Below, piece after piece: positions 8,013 to 16,227 of a stretch of DNA of 64,000 bases. Origin of the DNA: Occultella gossypii. GTDB taxonomy: Bacteria > Actinomycetota > Actinomycetes > Actinomycetales > Beutenbergiaceae. The DNA is taken from positions 62,001 to 126,000 of the forward strand of contig NZ_JAGSHT010000013.1 of NCBI RefSeq assembly GCF_019947135.1, written 5' to 3'. The translations under genes and the position numbers were made by a program. Under the pieces are notes generated by a model. It was not told the DNA's origin, made no database searches, and saw only the letters and a program-made list of their open reading frames with translations. Position 1 is the first letter of the stretch. The number at the start of each line of letters is the position of its first letter.

Positions 8013-8495
8013 TCAGGAGGCGAGGACCTCGTCGAGGATGGCCTCGGCCTTCTCCTCCTCGGTGTGCTCGGCAAGTGCGAGCTCCGAGACGAGGATCTGA
8101 CGGGCCCGGGCCAGCATCCGCTTCTCGCCGGCGGACAGGCCGCGGTCGGCGTCGCGGCGGGACAGGTCGCGGACGACCTCGGCGACCTTGATCACGTCAC
8201 CGGACGCGATCTTCTCGACGTTCGCCTTGTAACGGCGCGACCAGTTGGTCGGCTCCTCGGTGTACGGAGCGCGCAGCACCTCGAACACCTTCTCCAAGCC
8301 TTCCTTGCCGACGACGTCCCGGACGCCGACCAGATCGACGTTCTCGGCCGGCACCTCGATGGTCAGGTCACCCTGCGCCACCTTGAGCCGGAGATAGAGC
8401 TTCTCCTCCCCTCGGATGATCCGCTTCGAGATCTCCTCGATGAGGGCTGCACCGTGGTGCGGGTAGACGACGGTCTCGCCGACTGTGAAGGTCAT
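8013..8495 (-). CDS. carD: CarD-family RNA polymerase-binding regulator
   Basis: The protein has 160 residues. The N-terminal Tudor-like RNA polymerase interaction domain begins [20 protein letters not shown], and the C-terminal helical DNA-binding domain contains [14 protein letters not shown] and [16 protein letters not shown]. By family knowledge CarD stabilises open promoter complexes, especially at rRNA promoters, and is essential in mycobacteria. The ATG at 8495 follows AAAGGGGAG. It is the first gene of the carD-ispD-ispF operon. Confidence 0.96.
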   Translation of the reverse strand: MTFTVGETVVYPHHGAALIEEISKRIIRGEEKLYLRLKVAQGDLTIEVPAENVDLVGVRDVVGKEGLEKVFEVLRAPYTEEPTNWSRRYKANVEKIASGDVIKVAEVVRDLSRRDADRGLSAGEKRMLARARQILVSELALAEHTEEEKAEAILDEVLAS

Positions 8496-8524
8496 GTGCT
8501 CGCACTCCCCTTTCGCAAGACCCA

Positions 8525-8530
8525 AGTTTA
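8525..8530 (-). promoter_or_regulatory. carD: Likely -10 box of the carD promoter
   Basis: On the minus strand TAAACT lies 30 bases before the carD start, in the only AT-rich patch of the 262-base spacer between carD and the divergent lipoprotein gene. No convincing -35 box stands at the usual distance, which is common for actinobacterial housekeeping promoters. I see nothing else in the rest of this spacer. Confidence 0.4.
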
Positions 8531-8757
8531 CCACGCGAAATGGGCGCAATCTCGCCGCGCCTCCGCGTTTGCGCAGGTCATGGCGGTAGGCTGCGCCACC
8601 CCCGAACCGGGCGTCCGGTGCGAGGCTCTTGAGGAGAATGTGAAGGCAACGGCCGCATGCGGACAGGCATTAGGCTGACGTACAGGTCTTGTCGGTATTG
8701 CCAGACCCGCGCCCGCCGGTGCGTTCCGGGGCGTGGGCCCCTCGAAAGGAGAGCCCC

Positions 8758-9240
8758 GTGGCTCGCAACACCCGCCGTCTCGTGGCGTCCCTGCTGATGG
8801 CGGCCACGGCCGCAGTGGGCGTGAGCGCCTGCTCCCCGATCGTGACGCAGTACGGCACGGCCCCGAGCGACGGCATCCAGGTGGAGGTCGGCACCCAGAT
8901 CCGCGGCGAGAACTTGCTCATCCTGACCCGCGCCGAGGGCGCCGAGGGCGTCCTCATCGGCGCAGTCGTGAACCGGTGGGCATCCCCCACCACGGTGAAC
9001 CTGACGGTGGGCGAGGACCCCGAAGCCGCCTCGGTCGAGGTCGACGGCAACTCCACGGTGCTGCTCAACCCCGACGCGGAGCTGATCACCATCGCGGCTG
9101 TCGGGGCCGCACCGGGCGCGACCATCGACGTCACCGTCTCCTCGCCCGAGCAGGGCTCGGTCACCGTTGCGGTGCCGGTCCTGGACGGCACCCTGGCGCC
9201 CTACGACGAGTTCCTGCCCCCCGCTCCCGTGGAGGAGTGA
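8758..9240 (+). CDS. LpqE-like secreted lipoprotein
   Basis: The protein has 160 residues. A short Arg-rich start and a hydrophobic segment are followed by the lipobox VSAC, with the lipidated Cys at residue 23. The rest is a beta-rich domain (ENLLILTRAEGAEGVLIGAV; ATIDVTVSSPEQGSVTVAVP). The GTG at 8758 follows AAAGGAG. In mycobacteria LpqE lies beside carD, ispD and ispF, and the same neighbourhood here supports the assignment. The biochemical role is not known; a cell-surface position is inferred from the lipobox. Confidence 0.75.
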   Translation: MARNTRRLVASLLMAATAAVGVSACSPIVTQYGTAPSDGIQVEVGTQIRGENLLILTRAEGAEGVLIGAVVNRWASPTTVNLTVGEDPEAASVEVDGNSTVLLNPDAELITIAAVGAAPGATIDVTVSSPEQGSVTVAVPVLDGTLAPYDEFLPPAPVEE

Positions 9241-9253
9241 GCCGCTCGGCTCC

Positions 9254-9943
9254 TCAGCGCTCGTCCACCAGCTTGTAGCCCAGTCCGCGCACGGTCACCA
9301 GCACCTGCGGGTTGACCGGGTCGACCTCGATCTTGGCCCGGATCCGCTTGACGTGGACGTCGAGGGTCTTGGTGTCGCCCACGTAGTCGGCGCCCCAGAC
9401 ACGGTCGATGAGCTGCCCCCTGGTGAGCACCCGGTCCGGGTTGCGCAGCAGCAGCTCCAGTAGTTCGAACTCGCGCAACGGGAGGGCGACCTCCGCACCG
9501 TCGATGGTGACCACGTGCCGGTCGGTGTCCATCCGGATCCGGCCCACGCTGAGGACCGCCGGGGTGAGCGCGTCGATCGACTCGGTGCCGCGCCGCAGCA
9601 CCGCCCGGATCCGGGCCAGGAGCTCGCGGAAGGAGTAGGGCTTGGTGACGTAGTCGTCGGCCCCGATCTCGAGCCCCACCACCTTGTCGATCTCCCCGTC
9701 CTTGGCGGTCAGCATGATCACCGGGACGGCGCTGCGCTGCCGCAGCTCCCGGCACACTTCCACTCCGGACAGTCCAGGCAGCATCAGATCGAGGAGCACC
9801 AGGTCGGCGCCGGCGCGATCGAACTCCACGAGCGCATCGGTGCCCGTCGCCACCGCCACCACCTCGAACCCCTCACGGGTGAGCTGGTAGGTCAGCGGTT
9901 CGCGGTAGGACTCCTCGTCCTCAACGAGCAGGATGCGGGTCAC
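9254..9943 (-). CDS. regX3: Response regulator, OmpR/PhoB class (RegX3-like)
   Basis: The protein has 229 residues. The receiver domain has the acidic pair EDEE, the phosphoacceptor D52 in LVLLDLMLPG, and the conserved Lys in DDYVTKPYSF. The C-terminal winged helix contains PLREFELLELLLRNPDRVLTR-type and VHVKRIRAKIE elements. It acts with the adjacent SenX3-like kinase in phosphate-starvation control. The GTG at 9943 follows GGAGGAG. Its start overlaps the kinase stop by 23 bases. Confidence 0.92.
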   Translation of the reverse strand: MTRILLVEDEESYREPLTYQLTREGFEVVAVATGTDALVEFDRAGADLVLLDLMLPGLSGVEVCRELRQRSAVPVIMLTAKDGEIDKVVGLEIGADDYVTKPYSFRELLARIRAVLRRGTESIDALTPAVLSVGRIRMDTDRHVVTIDGAEVALPLREFELLELLLRNPDRVLTRGQLIDRVWGADYVGDTKTLDVHVKRIRAKIEVDPVNPQVLVTVRGLGYKLVDER

Positions 9944-11144
9944 GGCTGTCTCCTCCTGCGCCGGCCGGTGATGCGGGCGGCGCGTGTTCGTCGTGGGACG
10001 GCGCGGGGCCGTCACCATGGTCTTCTGCCTGGGGAATACGAAGGGTGAAGGTGGACCCGCGGCCCGGGGCGGACCACAGGGTCACCTCGCCACCGTGGTT
10101 CTGCGCCACGTGCTTGACGATGCTCAGGCCGAGCCCCGTGCCGCCGGTCTCCCGGGAGCGGGCGGGGTCCACCCGGAAGAACCGCTCGAACACCCGGCCC
10201 GTGTTCTCGCTGGAGATGCCCGGCCCCTGGTCCACCACCGCGATCTCGGCGATGCCGTCGCGCGGCCGGACGCCCACGCTCACCCGGGTGCCGTTCTCGG
10301 AATAGCGCAAGGCGTTGTCGAGCAGGTTCCGCACGGCCGTGACCAGTAACGAATGGTCACCGAACACCCGGAGGCCACCCGTCCCACCGACGACCACCGT
10401 GATGTCCCGGGACTCCGCCTCGACGCGGATCCGGTCCACCGCCTCGGCCACCACCGCGTCCACGGACACGTCCACGAAGTCGACCTCGTTGTCCGGTGCC
10501 TGGAGCCGGGAGAGTTCGATGATCTCCTTGACCAGGGCGGACAGCCGTACGGCCTCGCGCTGCATCTTCGCGGCGAACCGGCGCACCAGCTCGGGATCGT
10601 CGGCCGCGTCGGCGGCCGTCTCGGCGAGCAGCGCGATGGCGCCCACCGGCGTCTTGAGCTCGTGCGAGACGTTCGCAACGAAGTCTCGCCGGACCTCCTC
10701 GAGCCGGCGTTGCGCCGTCTGGTCGTCGGCCAGCAGGAGCACCCGCCCACCCGCCATCGGGGCCACCCGCACCTCGAACGAGAGGCGGTCGGCGCCCGGT
10801 ACCGCCGAGCGGGGCACGTCCAGGTGCTCGTCGCGGATCCGCCCATCGGCGCGCACCGCGGCCACGAGGTCGTTCAGCGTCGTGTGGGTGAGCCGGCCGT
10901 TGCGGACCAGGCCGGTCGTGTAGGCGTCCGGGGTGGCCCGCAGGACCTCGCCACCGGGCCCGAGCAGCACGGACGTGGACCGCAGCGCGGAGAGCAACGC
11001 GGCAACGTCGTCGGAGACGGCGGGCGTCGGGACCTCCGGTTCGCGGGACTGGCTGCGTTCGCTCCACCGGAACGCGAGACCGGCGGCAGCCCCGACGAGC
11101 AGGCCGACCAAGCCCACCACGACCGGCAACCAGGAACCCTCCAC
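9921..11144 (-). CDS. senX3: Sensor histidine kinase, SenX3-like
   Basis: The protein has 407 residues. One N-terminal membrane segment (residues 7-27) is followed by a PAS-like domain. The dimerisation/phosphoacceptor helix has NVSHELKTPVGAI with the catalytic His, and the ATPase domain has the N box NLLDNALRYS and the G box TGGTGLGLSIV. A single membrane helix with no external domain is the SenX3 layout, which by family knowledge senses phosphate status through PhoU and the Pst transporter. Divergent phoU and a PHO-box-like repeat upstream support this role. Confidence 0.92.
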   Translation of the reverse strand: MEGSWLPVVVGLVGLLVGAAAGLAFRWSERSQSREPEVPTPAVSDDVAALLSALRSTSVLLGPGGEVLRATPDAYTTGLVRNGRLTHTTLNDLVAAVRADGRIRDEHLDVPRSAVPGADRLSFEVRVAPMAGGRVLLLADDQTAQRRLEEVRRDFVANVSHELKTPVGAIALLAETAADAADDPELVRRFAAKMQREAVRLSALVKEIIELSRLQAPDNEVDFVDVSVDAVVAEAVDRIRVEAESRDITVVVGGTGGLRVFGDHSLLVTAVRNLLDNALRYSENGTRVSVGVRPRDGIAEIAVVDQGPGISSENTGRVFERFFRVDPARSRETGGTGLGLSIVKHVAQNHGGEVTLWSAPGRGSTFTLRIPQAEDHGDGPAPSHDEHAPPASPAGAGGDSRDPHPAR

Positions 11145-11204
11145 AGCGCCAGACTAGGCCCCGTCATCGGGTGCTCCCAGCCACCAGCGGCCCGGTAGCC
11201 TGTT

Positions 11205-11237
11205 GTTCACCGTGGATGCACGACCCGTTCATTCGGG
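11205..11237. promoter_or_regulatory. PHO-box-like 11-bp direct repeats
   Basis: In the senX3/phoU spacer GTTCACCGTGG (11205) and GTTCATTCGGG (11227) stand exactly 22 bases apart, with a weaker unit ATGCACGACCC between them. PhoP-type regulators of actinobacteria bind 11-base direct repeat units that begin G(T/G)TCA. The site is a good candidate for autoregulation by the RegX3-like protein. Confidence 0.6.
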
Positions 11238-11371
11238 CATGGGATTCTGAGGAGTACGTGTGCGTGCGGCGGCGTCGCCCCTGACCGGGGCGCGGCGCGA
11301 TCGGTACGCAGGGCACGCGCGGAACAGCCAAGGCGGACGACCGCCGTCGATGACCAGAGGGAGAACCACCG

Positions 11372-12034
11372 GTGCGAGCGATCTTCGAGCAGGAACTTGG
11401 CGCAGTCGGTGACGATCTGCTGCGGATGAGCCGACAGGTCCAGACCGCCGTCCGGGAGGCATCCGCGGCCCTCGCCTCCGCCGATCTCCAGGCGGCGGAG
11501 CAGGTGATCGTCGCGGACGACGCGATCGACCAGATCGAGCGTGAGCTCGACGACCGGTGCGTCAACCTGCTCGCCCGGCAGCAGCCGGTCGCCACGGACC
11601 TGCGGATCATCGTGTCGGGACTGCGGATGAGCGCGTCCATCGAGCGGATGGGGGACCTGGCCCGCCACGTCGCCCAGGTGACCCGGCTGCGCTACCCCGA
11701 GCAGGCGATCCCGGAAACGTCCCGCGAGCTCTTCGCCCAGCTGGCCGACGCCGCCAACAAGGTGGCCGCGGACGTCGTCCAGCTGCTCGAGACGCGTGAC
11801 CTCGAGCTCGCCGCCGCCATCGAGCGGGACGATGACATCCTGGACCAGCTGCACCAGCAGACGTTCAACGAGACGCTCGGCCCGGACTGGACAGGCACCA
11901 CCGCGCAGACTGTCGACGTGACCCTGCTGGCACGGTTCTACGAGCGCTTCGGAGACCACGCCGTCTCCGTCGCACGCCGGATCTCCTACCTGGTCACCGG
12001 CGACCTCGAGGGCCTCGGCGACTACAACAGCTGA
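11372..12034 (+). CDS. phoU: Phosphate signalling complex protein PhoU
   Basis: The protein has 220 residues and is all-helical with two PhoU repeats; each has an acidic metal-binding motif region (IERELDDRCVNLLARQQPVA and ERFGDHAVSVARRI). It restrains the SenX3-like kinase when phosphate is plentiful. The GTG at 11372 follows AGAGGGAG. It is divergent from senX3-regX3, and both sides share the PHO-box-like region. Confidence 0.95.
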   Translation: MRAIFEQELGAVGDDLLRMSRQVQTAVREASAALASADLQAAEQVIVADDAIDQIERELDDRCVNLLARQQPVATDLRIIVSGLRMSASIERMGDLARHVAQVTRLRYPEQAIPETSRELFAQLADAANKVAADVVQLLETRDLELAAAIERDDDILDQLHQQTFNETLGPDWTGTTAQTVDVTLLARFYERFGDHAVSVARRISYLVTGDLEGLGDYNS

Positions 12035-12048
12035 CCTCAGCCAGGCCC

Positions 12049-12089
12049 GCGAAGGCCGGGCCACCGTCGTCGGGAGGCCCGGCCTTCGC
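12049..12089. terminator. Strong hairpin between convergent phoU and gpmA
   Basis: A perfect 14-base stem, GCGAAGGCCGGGCC / GGCCCGGCCTTCGC, with a 13-base loop lies between the two stop codons. It lacks a long T run but can serve both strands as a terminator. Confidence 0.75.
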
Positions 12090-12103
12090 ATGCTGTCGGT
12101 GCG

Positions 12104-12841
12104 TCAGCGACCCTGGTTGGCTACCGCCGCGATCGCGTCCTTGGCGGCGTCCGGGTCGAGGTAGCGGCCACCCGGGTTGACCGGCCGGAGGTCCTCGTCG
12201 AGCTCGTACACGAGCGGGATCCCGGTGGGCACGTTCAGCCCGGCGATGGTGTCGTCGTCGATGCCGTCGAGGTGCTTGATGATGGCGCGCAGCGAGTTGC
12301 CGTGCGCGGCCACGAGGACCACCTTGCCCGCGCGCAGGTCGGTGACGACGTCGCTCTCCCAGTACGGCAGCGCCCGCTCGAGCACGTCCTTGAGGCACTC
12401 GGTGGCCGGGATGGGCTCACCGGCGTAGCGCGGGTCCGCGTCCTGCGAGAACTCCGAACCGGCCTCGATCGGGGGCGGCGGCACGTCGTACGAGCGGCGC
12501 CAGGTCATGAACTGGTCCTCGCCGAACTCGTCGCGGATCTGCTTCTTGTCCTTGCCCTGCAGGGCGCCGTAGTGACGCTCGTTCAGGCGCCAGTTGCGCT
12601 TGACGGGGATCCAGTGGCGGTCGGCGGCGTCCAGTGCCAGGTTCGCCGTGGCGATGGCGCGACGCAGCAGCGAGGTGTGCACCACGTCCGGCAGCACGCC
12701 GGCCTCGACGAGCAGCTCGCCGCCTCGGGTGGCCTCGGCGGTGCCCTTCTCGGAGAGCGGCACATCGACCCAACCGGTGAACAGGTTCTTCGCGTTCCAA
12801 TCGCTCTCGCCGTGGCGGAGCAGTACCAGGGTGTACGTCAT
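12104..12841 (-). CDS. gpmA: 2,3-bisphosphoglycerate-dependent phosphoglycerate mutase
   Basis: The protein has 245 residues, the normal dPGM length. It interconverts 3- and 2-phosphoglycerate in glycolysis. The phosphohistidine motif [10 protein letters not shown] places the catalytic His at residue 10; [10 protein letters not shown] and [11 protein letters not shown] supply the acid and the second catalytic His. The ATG at 12841 fixes the RHG motif at its usual position; six more upstream codons are possible but not needed. It stands alone next to the phosphate regulators, as in mycobacteria, where gpm1 neighbours senX3. Confidence 0.96.
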   Translation of the reverse strand: MTYTLVLLRHGESDWNAKNLFTGWVDVPLSEKGTAEATRGGELLVEAGVLPDVVHTSLLRRAIATANLALDAADRHWIPVKRNWRLNERHYGALQGKDKKQIRDEFGEDQFMTWRRSYDVPPPPIEAGSEFSQDADPRYAGEPIPATECLKDVLERALPYWESDVVTDLRAGKVVLVAAHGNSLRAIIKHLDGIDDDTIAGLNVPTGIPLVYELDEDLRPVNPGGRYLDPDAAKDAIAAVANQGR

Positions 12842-12916
12842 GGATCCAGTCTGCCGCATCGCGGCGACCGGGCACGACCTGGGACCGGCAGCTCCGTGGA
12901 AGGCGGCGTGAACGGT

Positions 12917-13945
12917 TCAGACCGGCAGGATGAACATCGGGCTCGGCAGGGCGACACTCTCGCGCACGGGCCCGATGACGCCCTCGGTGATCGGGTGGAT
13001 CGCGACCTCGTCGGACCGCTCCCCTGCGACCAGGAGCTCCGAACCGACGACCTCGAGGTGCCGCGGCCAGGTTGCGGTGACCACCTCGCCGGTCAGCTCG
13101 AGGCTCGCACCGTCGTCGGAGATGACGAGCGTGGAGATCGAGTCCGCACCGCGCACACCGACGGCGAGGCCGCCGCGGAAGGCGAGCAGGTGCGAGAGCT
13201 GGTGCACGTCCTGGCTCCGGCCGGGCATCGTCGAGGCGGCGACCCGCTGGACGACCTCGCCTCGGCCGTCGTCCTCGTCCCAGGCCAGCACGACCAGTTC
13301 ACCGCTGAGCTCGCCGGCCACGTACAGGTAGTCGCCTGCCACGACCAGGTGACGCGGCCCGGTACCGGGCGGCAGGTCGGTGAGGATCGGCTCGGGATCC
13401 GGGCGGCCCATGTCCAGCGGGTAGGCCCGCAACTGGTCGGTGCCGAGGTCGGCCACGATGAGGAAGCCACCGCCGGCGGACAGGTTCGAGGAGTGCGCGT
13501 GCGGCCCGTCCTGGCGGCCGGCCACGGGGCCGGACCCGGCGTGCGACAGACTCATCACCGGGTCGGAGACGTCACCGGCCTCGGTCAGGGCGATCACGCC
13601 GACGCTGCCGTCGCCGTAGTTCGACGCATACAGCCAGTGGCCCTGCGGGTGCACGAGCAGGTGACAGGGCCCGGCCCCACCGCTCCCGGCCACGGCCGTA
13701 CGACGGAGCGCGCACTCGGAGTCGACGGCGTAGGAGGAGACCGTTCCCCGCTCGCCCTCGCCGACGGCGAACAGCCGCTCGGCGGCGGGGTGCAGGGCGA
13801 GGAAGCTGGGGTGGTCCGCGGTCAGCATCCGCTGCGCGGACGAGTCCGCCCAGTCACCGCCGGACTGGCGGTCCAGCCGCCAGATCCCACCGGAGACATC
13901 GGGGGTGGACGTCGACCCGATCCACATGTGCCGGACAAAAGTCAT
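12917..13945 (-). CDS. Lactonase-family beta-propeller protein (6-phosphogluconolactonase-like)
   Basis: The protein has 342 residues and shows repeated propeller blades (HPQGHWLYASNYGDGSVGVI, DGPHAHSSNLSAGGGFLIVAD, GTGPRHLVVAGDYLYVAGE). This pattern belongs to the YbhE/Pgl lactonase family, which hydrolyses 6-phosphogluconolactone in the pentose phosphate route; other members are carboxy-muconate lactonizing enzymes. No signal peptide is seen. I chose the ATG at 13945. Substrate is inferred from the family only. Confidence 0.8.
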   Translation of the reverse strand: MTFVRHMWIGSTSTPDVSGGIWRLDRQSGGDWADSSAQRMLTADHPSFLALHPAAERLFAVGEGERGTVSSYAVDSECALRRTAVAGSGGAGPCHLLVHPQGHWLYASNYGDGSVGVIALTEAGDVSDPVMSLSHAGSGPVAGRQDGPHAHSSNLSAGGGFLIVADLGTDQLRAYPLDMGRPDPEPILTDLPPGTGPRHLVVAGDYLYVAGELSGELVVLAWDEDDGRGEVVQRVAASTMPGRSQDVHQLSHLLAFRGGLAVGVRGADSISTLVISDDGASLELTGEVVTATWPRHLEVVGSELLVAGERSDEVAIHPITEGVIGPVRESVALPSPMFILPV

Positions 13946-14046
13946 GGCACCCAACCTAACGGTCGAGTGCCACGACTGGTGACCCGAGGGCGCCGGCCGG
14001 GCGCGATATCCCTCACAAGGAGACCGGCCTGCCGCGAGCCCCAGGA

Positions 14047-14382
14047 TCAGTGGGCCTTGGCGTACGCCTCGCGGATCTCCGCGGAGACCCGGCCACGGTC
14101 GCTCACCTGGAATCCGTTCTCGCGGGCCCATTCACGAATCTTGCCCGCATCGGAATTCCCACGCGCGGAACCGGACGAGCGACGAGCCGTGCTGGTGGTG
14201 CGACGGCCACCTGAACGGCGGGCGTGACCGACCCACGAGGCAAAGGATTCACGGATCGCGGCGGCATTCGTTTCGTTCAGGTCGATCTCGTAGGTGACGC
14301 CATCTAGTGCGAACGTCACGGTCTCGACGGCATCCGAGCCATCGATGTCGTCGATGAGCAGGACGCGGACCTTCTGAGCCAT
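14047..14382 (-). CDS. lsr2: Lsr2-family nucleoid protein
   Basis: The protein has 111 residues. The N-terminal dimerisation domain begins AQKVRVLLIDDIDGSDAVET. A Ser/Arg-rich linker leads to the C-terminal DNA-binding domain KIREWARENGFQVSDRGRV. By family knowledge Lsr2 bridges AT-rich DNA and silences foreign genes, as H-NS does. The ATG has AAGGAA upstream. The leader before it carries G- and C-tracts that could form competing hairpins. The integrated element in this window would be a natural target. Confidence 0.95.
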   Translation of the reverse strand: MAQKVRVLLIDDIDGSDAVETVTFALDGVTYEIDLNETNAAAIRESFASWVGHARRSGGRRTTSTARRSSGSARGNSDAGKIREWARENGFQVSDRGRVSAEIREAYAKAH

Positions 14383-14406
14383 GTGTATTCCTTGATCTCG
14401 TCAGTC

Positions 14407-14473
14407 GGGGGGAAATGCCCCCAAGTAAAATACCGGGGGGTTCAGACTGCCAGCATCCGCAACAACATGTCAA
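14407..14473 (-). promoter_or_regulatory. lsr2: lsr2 promoter and G/C-tract leader
   Basis: On the minus strand TTGACA (14473-14468) stands 18 bases before CAGTCT (14449-14444), a plausible -35/-10 pair. In the leader a C tract (14440-14435), a G tract (14422-14418) and another C tract (14412-14407) alternate, so the G tract can pair with either neighbour. Confidence 0.4.
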
Positions 14474-14491
14474 AGCTTGTTGAACGTAGAA

Positions 14492-14680
14492 CTATCCTTC
14501 TCGTTTGGTATCGTCCCGCGATTCGCGTACGATCCGCGCATCCTCCGCGGCCTCCGCTCGGGCCCGAGCAATACGTTCACGCCGATCCGCATGGATCATT
14601 GCCCGAATGGCGACGACGAAGAGAATGGCCACACCCACGGAGGGGGCAAGGGCAGCCATCGCATCCCAGAATCCGTTCAT
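14492..14680 (-). CDS. Small single-pass membrane protein
   Basis: The protein has 62 residues: one membrane helix ([20 protein letters not shown], about residues 9-28), then a highly charged cytosolic helix rich in Arg, Glu and Ala. Its ATG overlaps the lysS stop by four bases, so translation is coupled to lysS. It has no recognised family; a charged-tail membrane protein between lysS and lsr2 may be a conserved local feature. Confidence 0.65.
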   Translation of the reverse strand: MNGFWDAMAALAPSVGVAILFVVAIRAMIHADRRERIARARAEAAEDARIVRESRDDTKREG

Positions 14681-16218
14681 CGGGGCTTCACCAACGGGAA
14701 TGTGATCGTCTCGCGGATCCCCTGCCCCGTCAGTGCCATGAGAAGGCGGTCCACGCCCATTCCCATGCCGCCGGACGGCGGCATCCCGTGCTCCATGGCC
14801 TGCAGGAACTCCTCGTCCACACCCATCGCCTCGGCATCACCGCGGGCCGCGAGCTGCGCCTGGGCCTCGAACCGCTCCCGTTGGATCACCGGATCCACAA
14901 GCTCGGAATAGGCGGTGCCCAACTCGAATCCGCGCACGTACAGGTCCCACTTCTCAACCACGCCGTCGATCTCACGGTGCGCCCGCGTCAGTGGTGAGGT
15001 ATCCACCGGGAAGTCCCGGACGAATGTCGGGGCGTACAGCTCCGCTCCGACGAAGTGTTCCCAGAGGTCCTCGGCGACCTTACCCGGGGTCGCAATGTTC
15101 GAGTTGATAGCGATCTCGGCCTTGTCCGCCAGGACGAGCAATTCCTCCATCGGGGTCCGCGGCGTGATCTCGATGCCGACCGCTTCGGAGAGCGAGGGAT
15201 ACAGGGACAGGTCCTGCCATTTCCCGCCGATTTCGTACTCGGTGCCGTCGGCCAGCATCATCAGAGTGGTGCCGAAGACATCCTGGGCGGCCGTCTGGAT
15301 CAGCTCCCTGGTGAGCGTCGCCATCGTGTTGTAGTCGCCGTATGCCTGATACGCCTCGAGCATCGCGAACTCCGGCGAGTGCGAGGAATCCGCGCCCTCA
15401 TTACGGAAGTTCCGATTGATCTCGAAGACGCGGTCGATGCCACCGACGACGGCGCGCTTGAGGAACAACTCCGGCGCGATCCGCAGATACAGGTCGATAT
15501 CGAATGCGTTCATATGCGTCACGAACGGTCGCGCCGTCGCACCACCGTGCATGGTCTGCAGCATCGGCGTCTCGATCTCGATGAAGTCGCTGCGGTGCAG
15601 GAAGTCACGCATCGAACGCACCACCGCCGCGCGGGTCCGGACCATGTCCCGAGCCGCCGGCCGCGTGATCAGGTCGAGGTAGCGGCGCCGCACCCGAGAC
15701 TCCTCCGAGGACTCCTTGTGCAGGGTCGGCAGCGGTCGGATCGCCTTCGCGGCGATCTCCCAGGAGTCCGCCATCACGGACAGCTCGCCCCGGCGGGAGG
15801 CGATCACGCGGCCGTGGGCGAAGAAGTGGTCGCCGAGGTCCACGAGCGTCTTGAACCGCTCGAGCGACTCCTGGCCCACCTCGGCGAGGGAGATCATGAC
15901 CTGGAGCCGGTTCCCCGCACCGTCCTGAAGTGTGACGAAGCACAACTTCCCGGTGTTGCGCAGGTGCACGATCCGGCCGGCGACTCCCACGACGTGGTCC
16001 GTCTCGGTGCCTGGCTCGAGGTCCGGGTGATCGGCGCGCACGCCGGCGATGGTGTCCGTGACCGGCAGCGTGACGGGATACGGCTCCACACCGTCGGCCA
16101 GCAGCTTCTCGCGCTTCTCCCGCCTGATCCGGACCTGCTCGGGCAGGTCGTCACCCTCCTCGTCGGGGGTGACGGTCGGTTCGGTCGGCTCGGCGGGGGG
16201 CAGGAACTGGTCAGTCAC
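14677..16218 (-). CDS. lysS: Lysyl-tRNA synthetase, class II
   Basis: The protein has 513 residues. It charges tRNA-Lys. An N-terminal OB-fold anticodon-binding domain ([20 protein letters not shown]) precedes the class II core: motif 1 near [11 protein letters not shown], motif 2 [20 protein letters not shown] and motif 3 [16 protein letters not shown] charged N-terminal extension of about 40 residues is present. The start is GTG; a G-rich ribosome site lies right next to it, so a slightly later start is possible. It heads the lysS-small membrane protein pair. Confidence 0.97.
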   Translation of the reverse strand: MTDQFLPPAEPTEPTVTPDEEGDDLPEQVRIRREKREKLLADGVEPYPVTLPVTDTIAGVRADHPDLEPGTETDHVVGVAGRIVHLRNTGKLCFVTLQDGAGNRLQVMISLAEVGQESLERFKTLVDLGDHFFAHGRVIASRRGELSVMADSWEIAAKAIRPLPTLHKESSEESRVRRRYLDLITRPAARDMVRTRAAVVRSMRDFLHRSDFIEIETPMLQTMHGGATARPFVTHMNAFDIDLYLRIAPELFLKRAVVGGIDRVFEINRNFRNEGADSSHSPEFAMLEAYQAYGDYNTMATLTRELIQTAAQDVFGTTLMMLADGTEYEIGGKWQDLSLYPSLSEAVGIEITPRTPMEELLVLADKAEIAINSNIATPGKVAEDLWEHFVGAELYAPTFVRDFPVDTSPLTRAHREIDGVVEKWDLYVRGFELGTAYSELVDPVIQRERFEAQAQLAARGDAEAMGVDEEFLQAMEHGMPPSGGMGMGVDRLLMALTGQGIRETITFPLVKPR

Positions 16219-16227
16219 CCCCCGATT

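Noticed and set aside
12272-14227. A 651-codon plus-strand open frame over gpmA and the lactonase gene
   Set aside because: It lies antisense to two clear enzyme genes, has Arg/Gly/His-rich low-complexity translation, no domain, and no ribosome site. It is a by-product of high GC.
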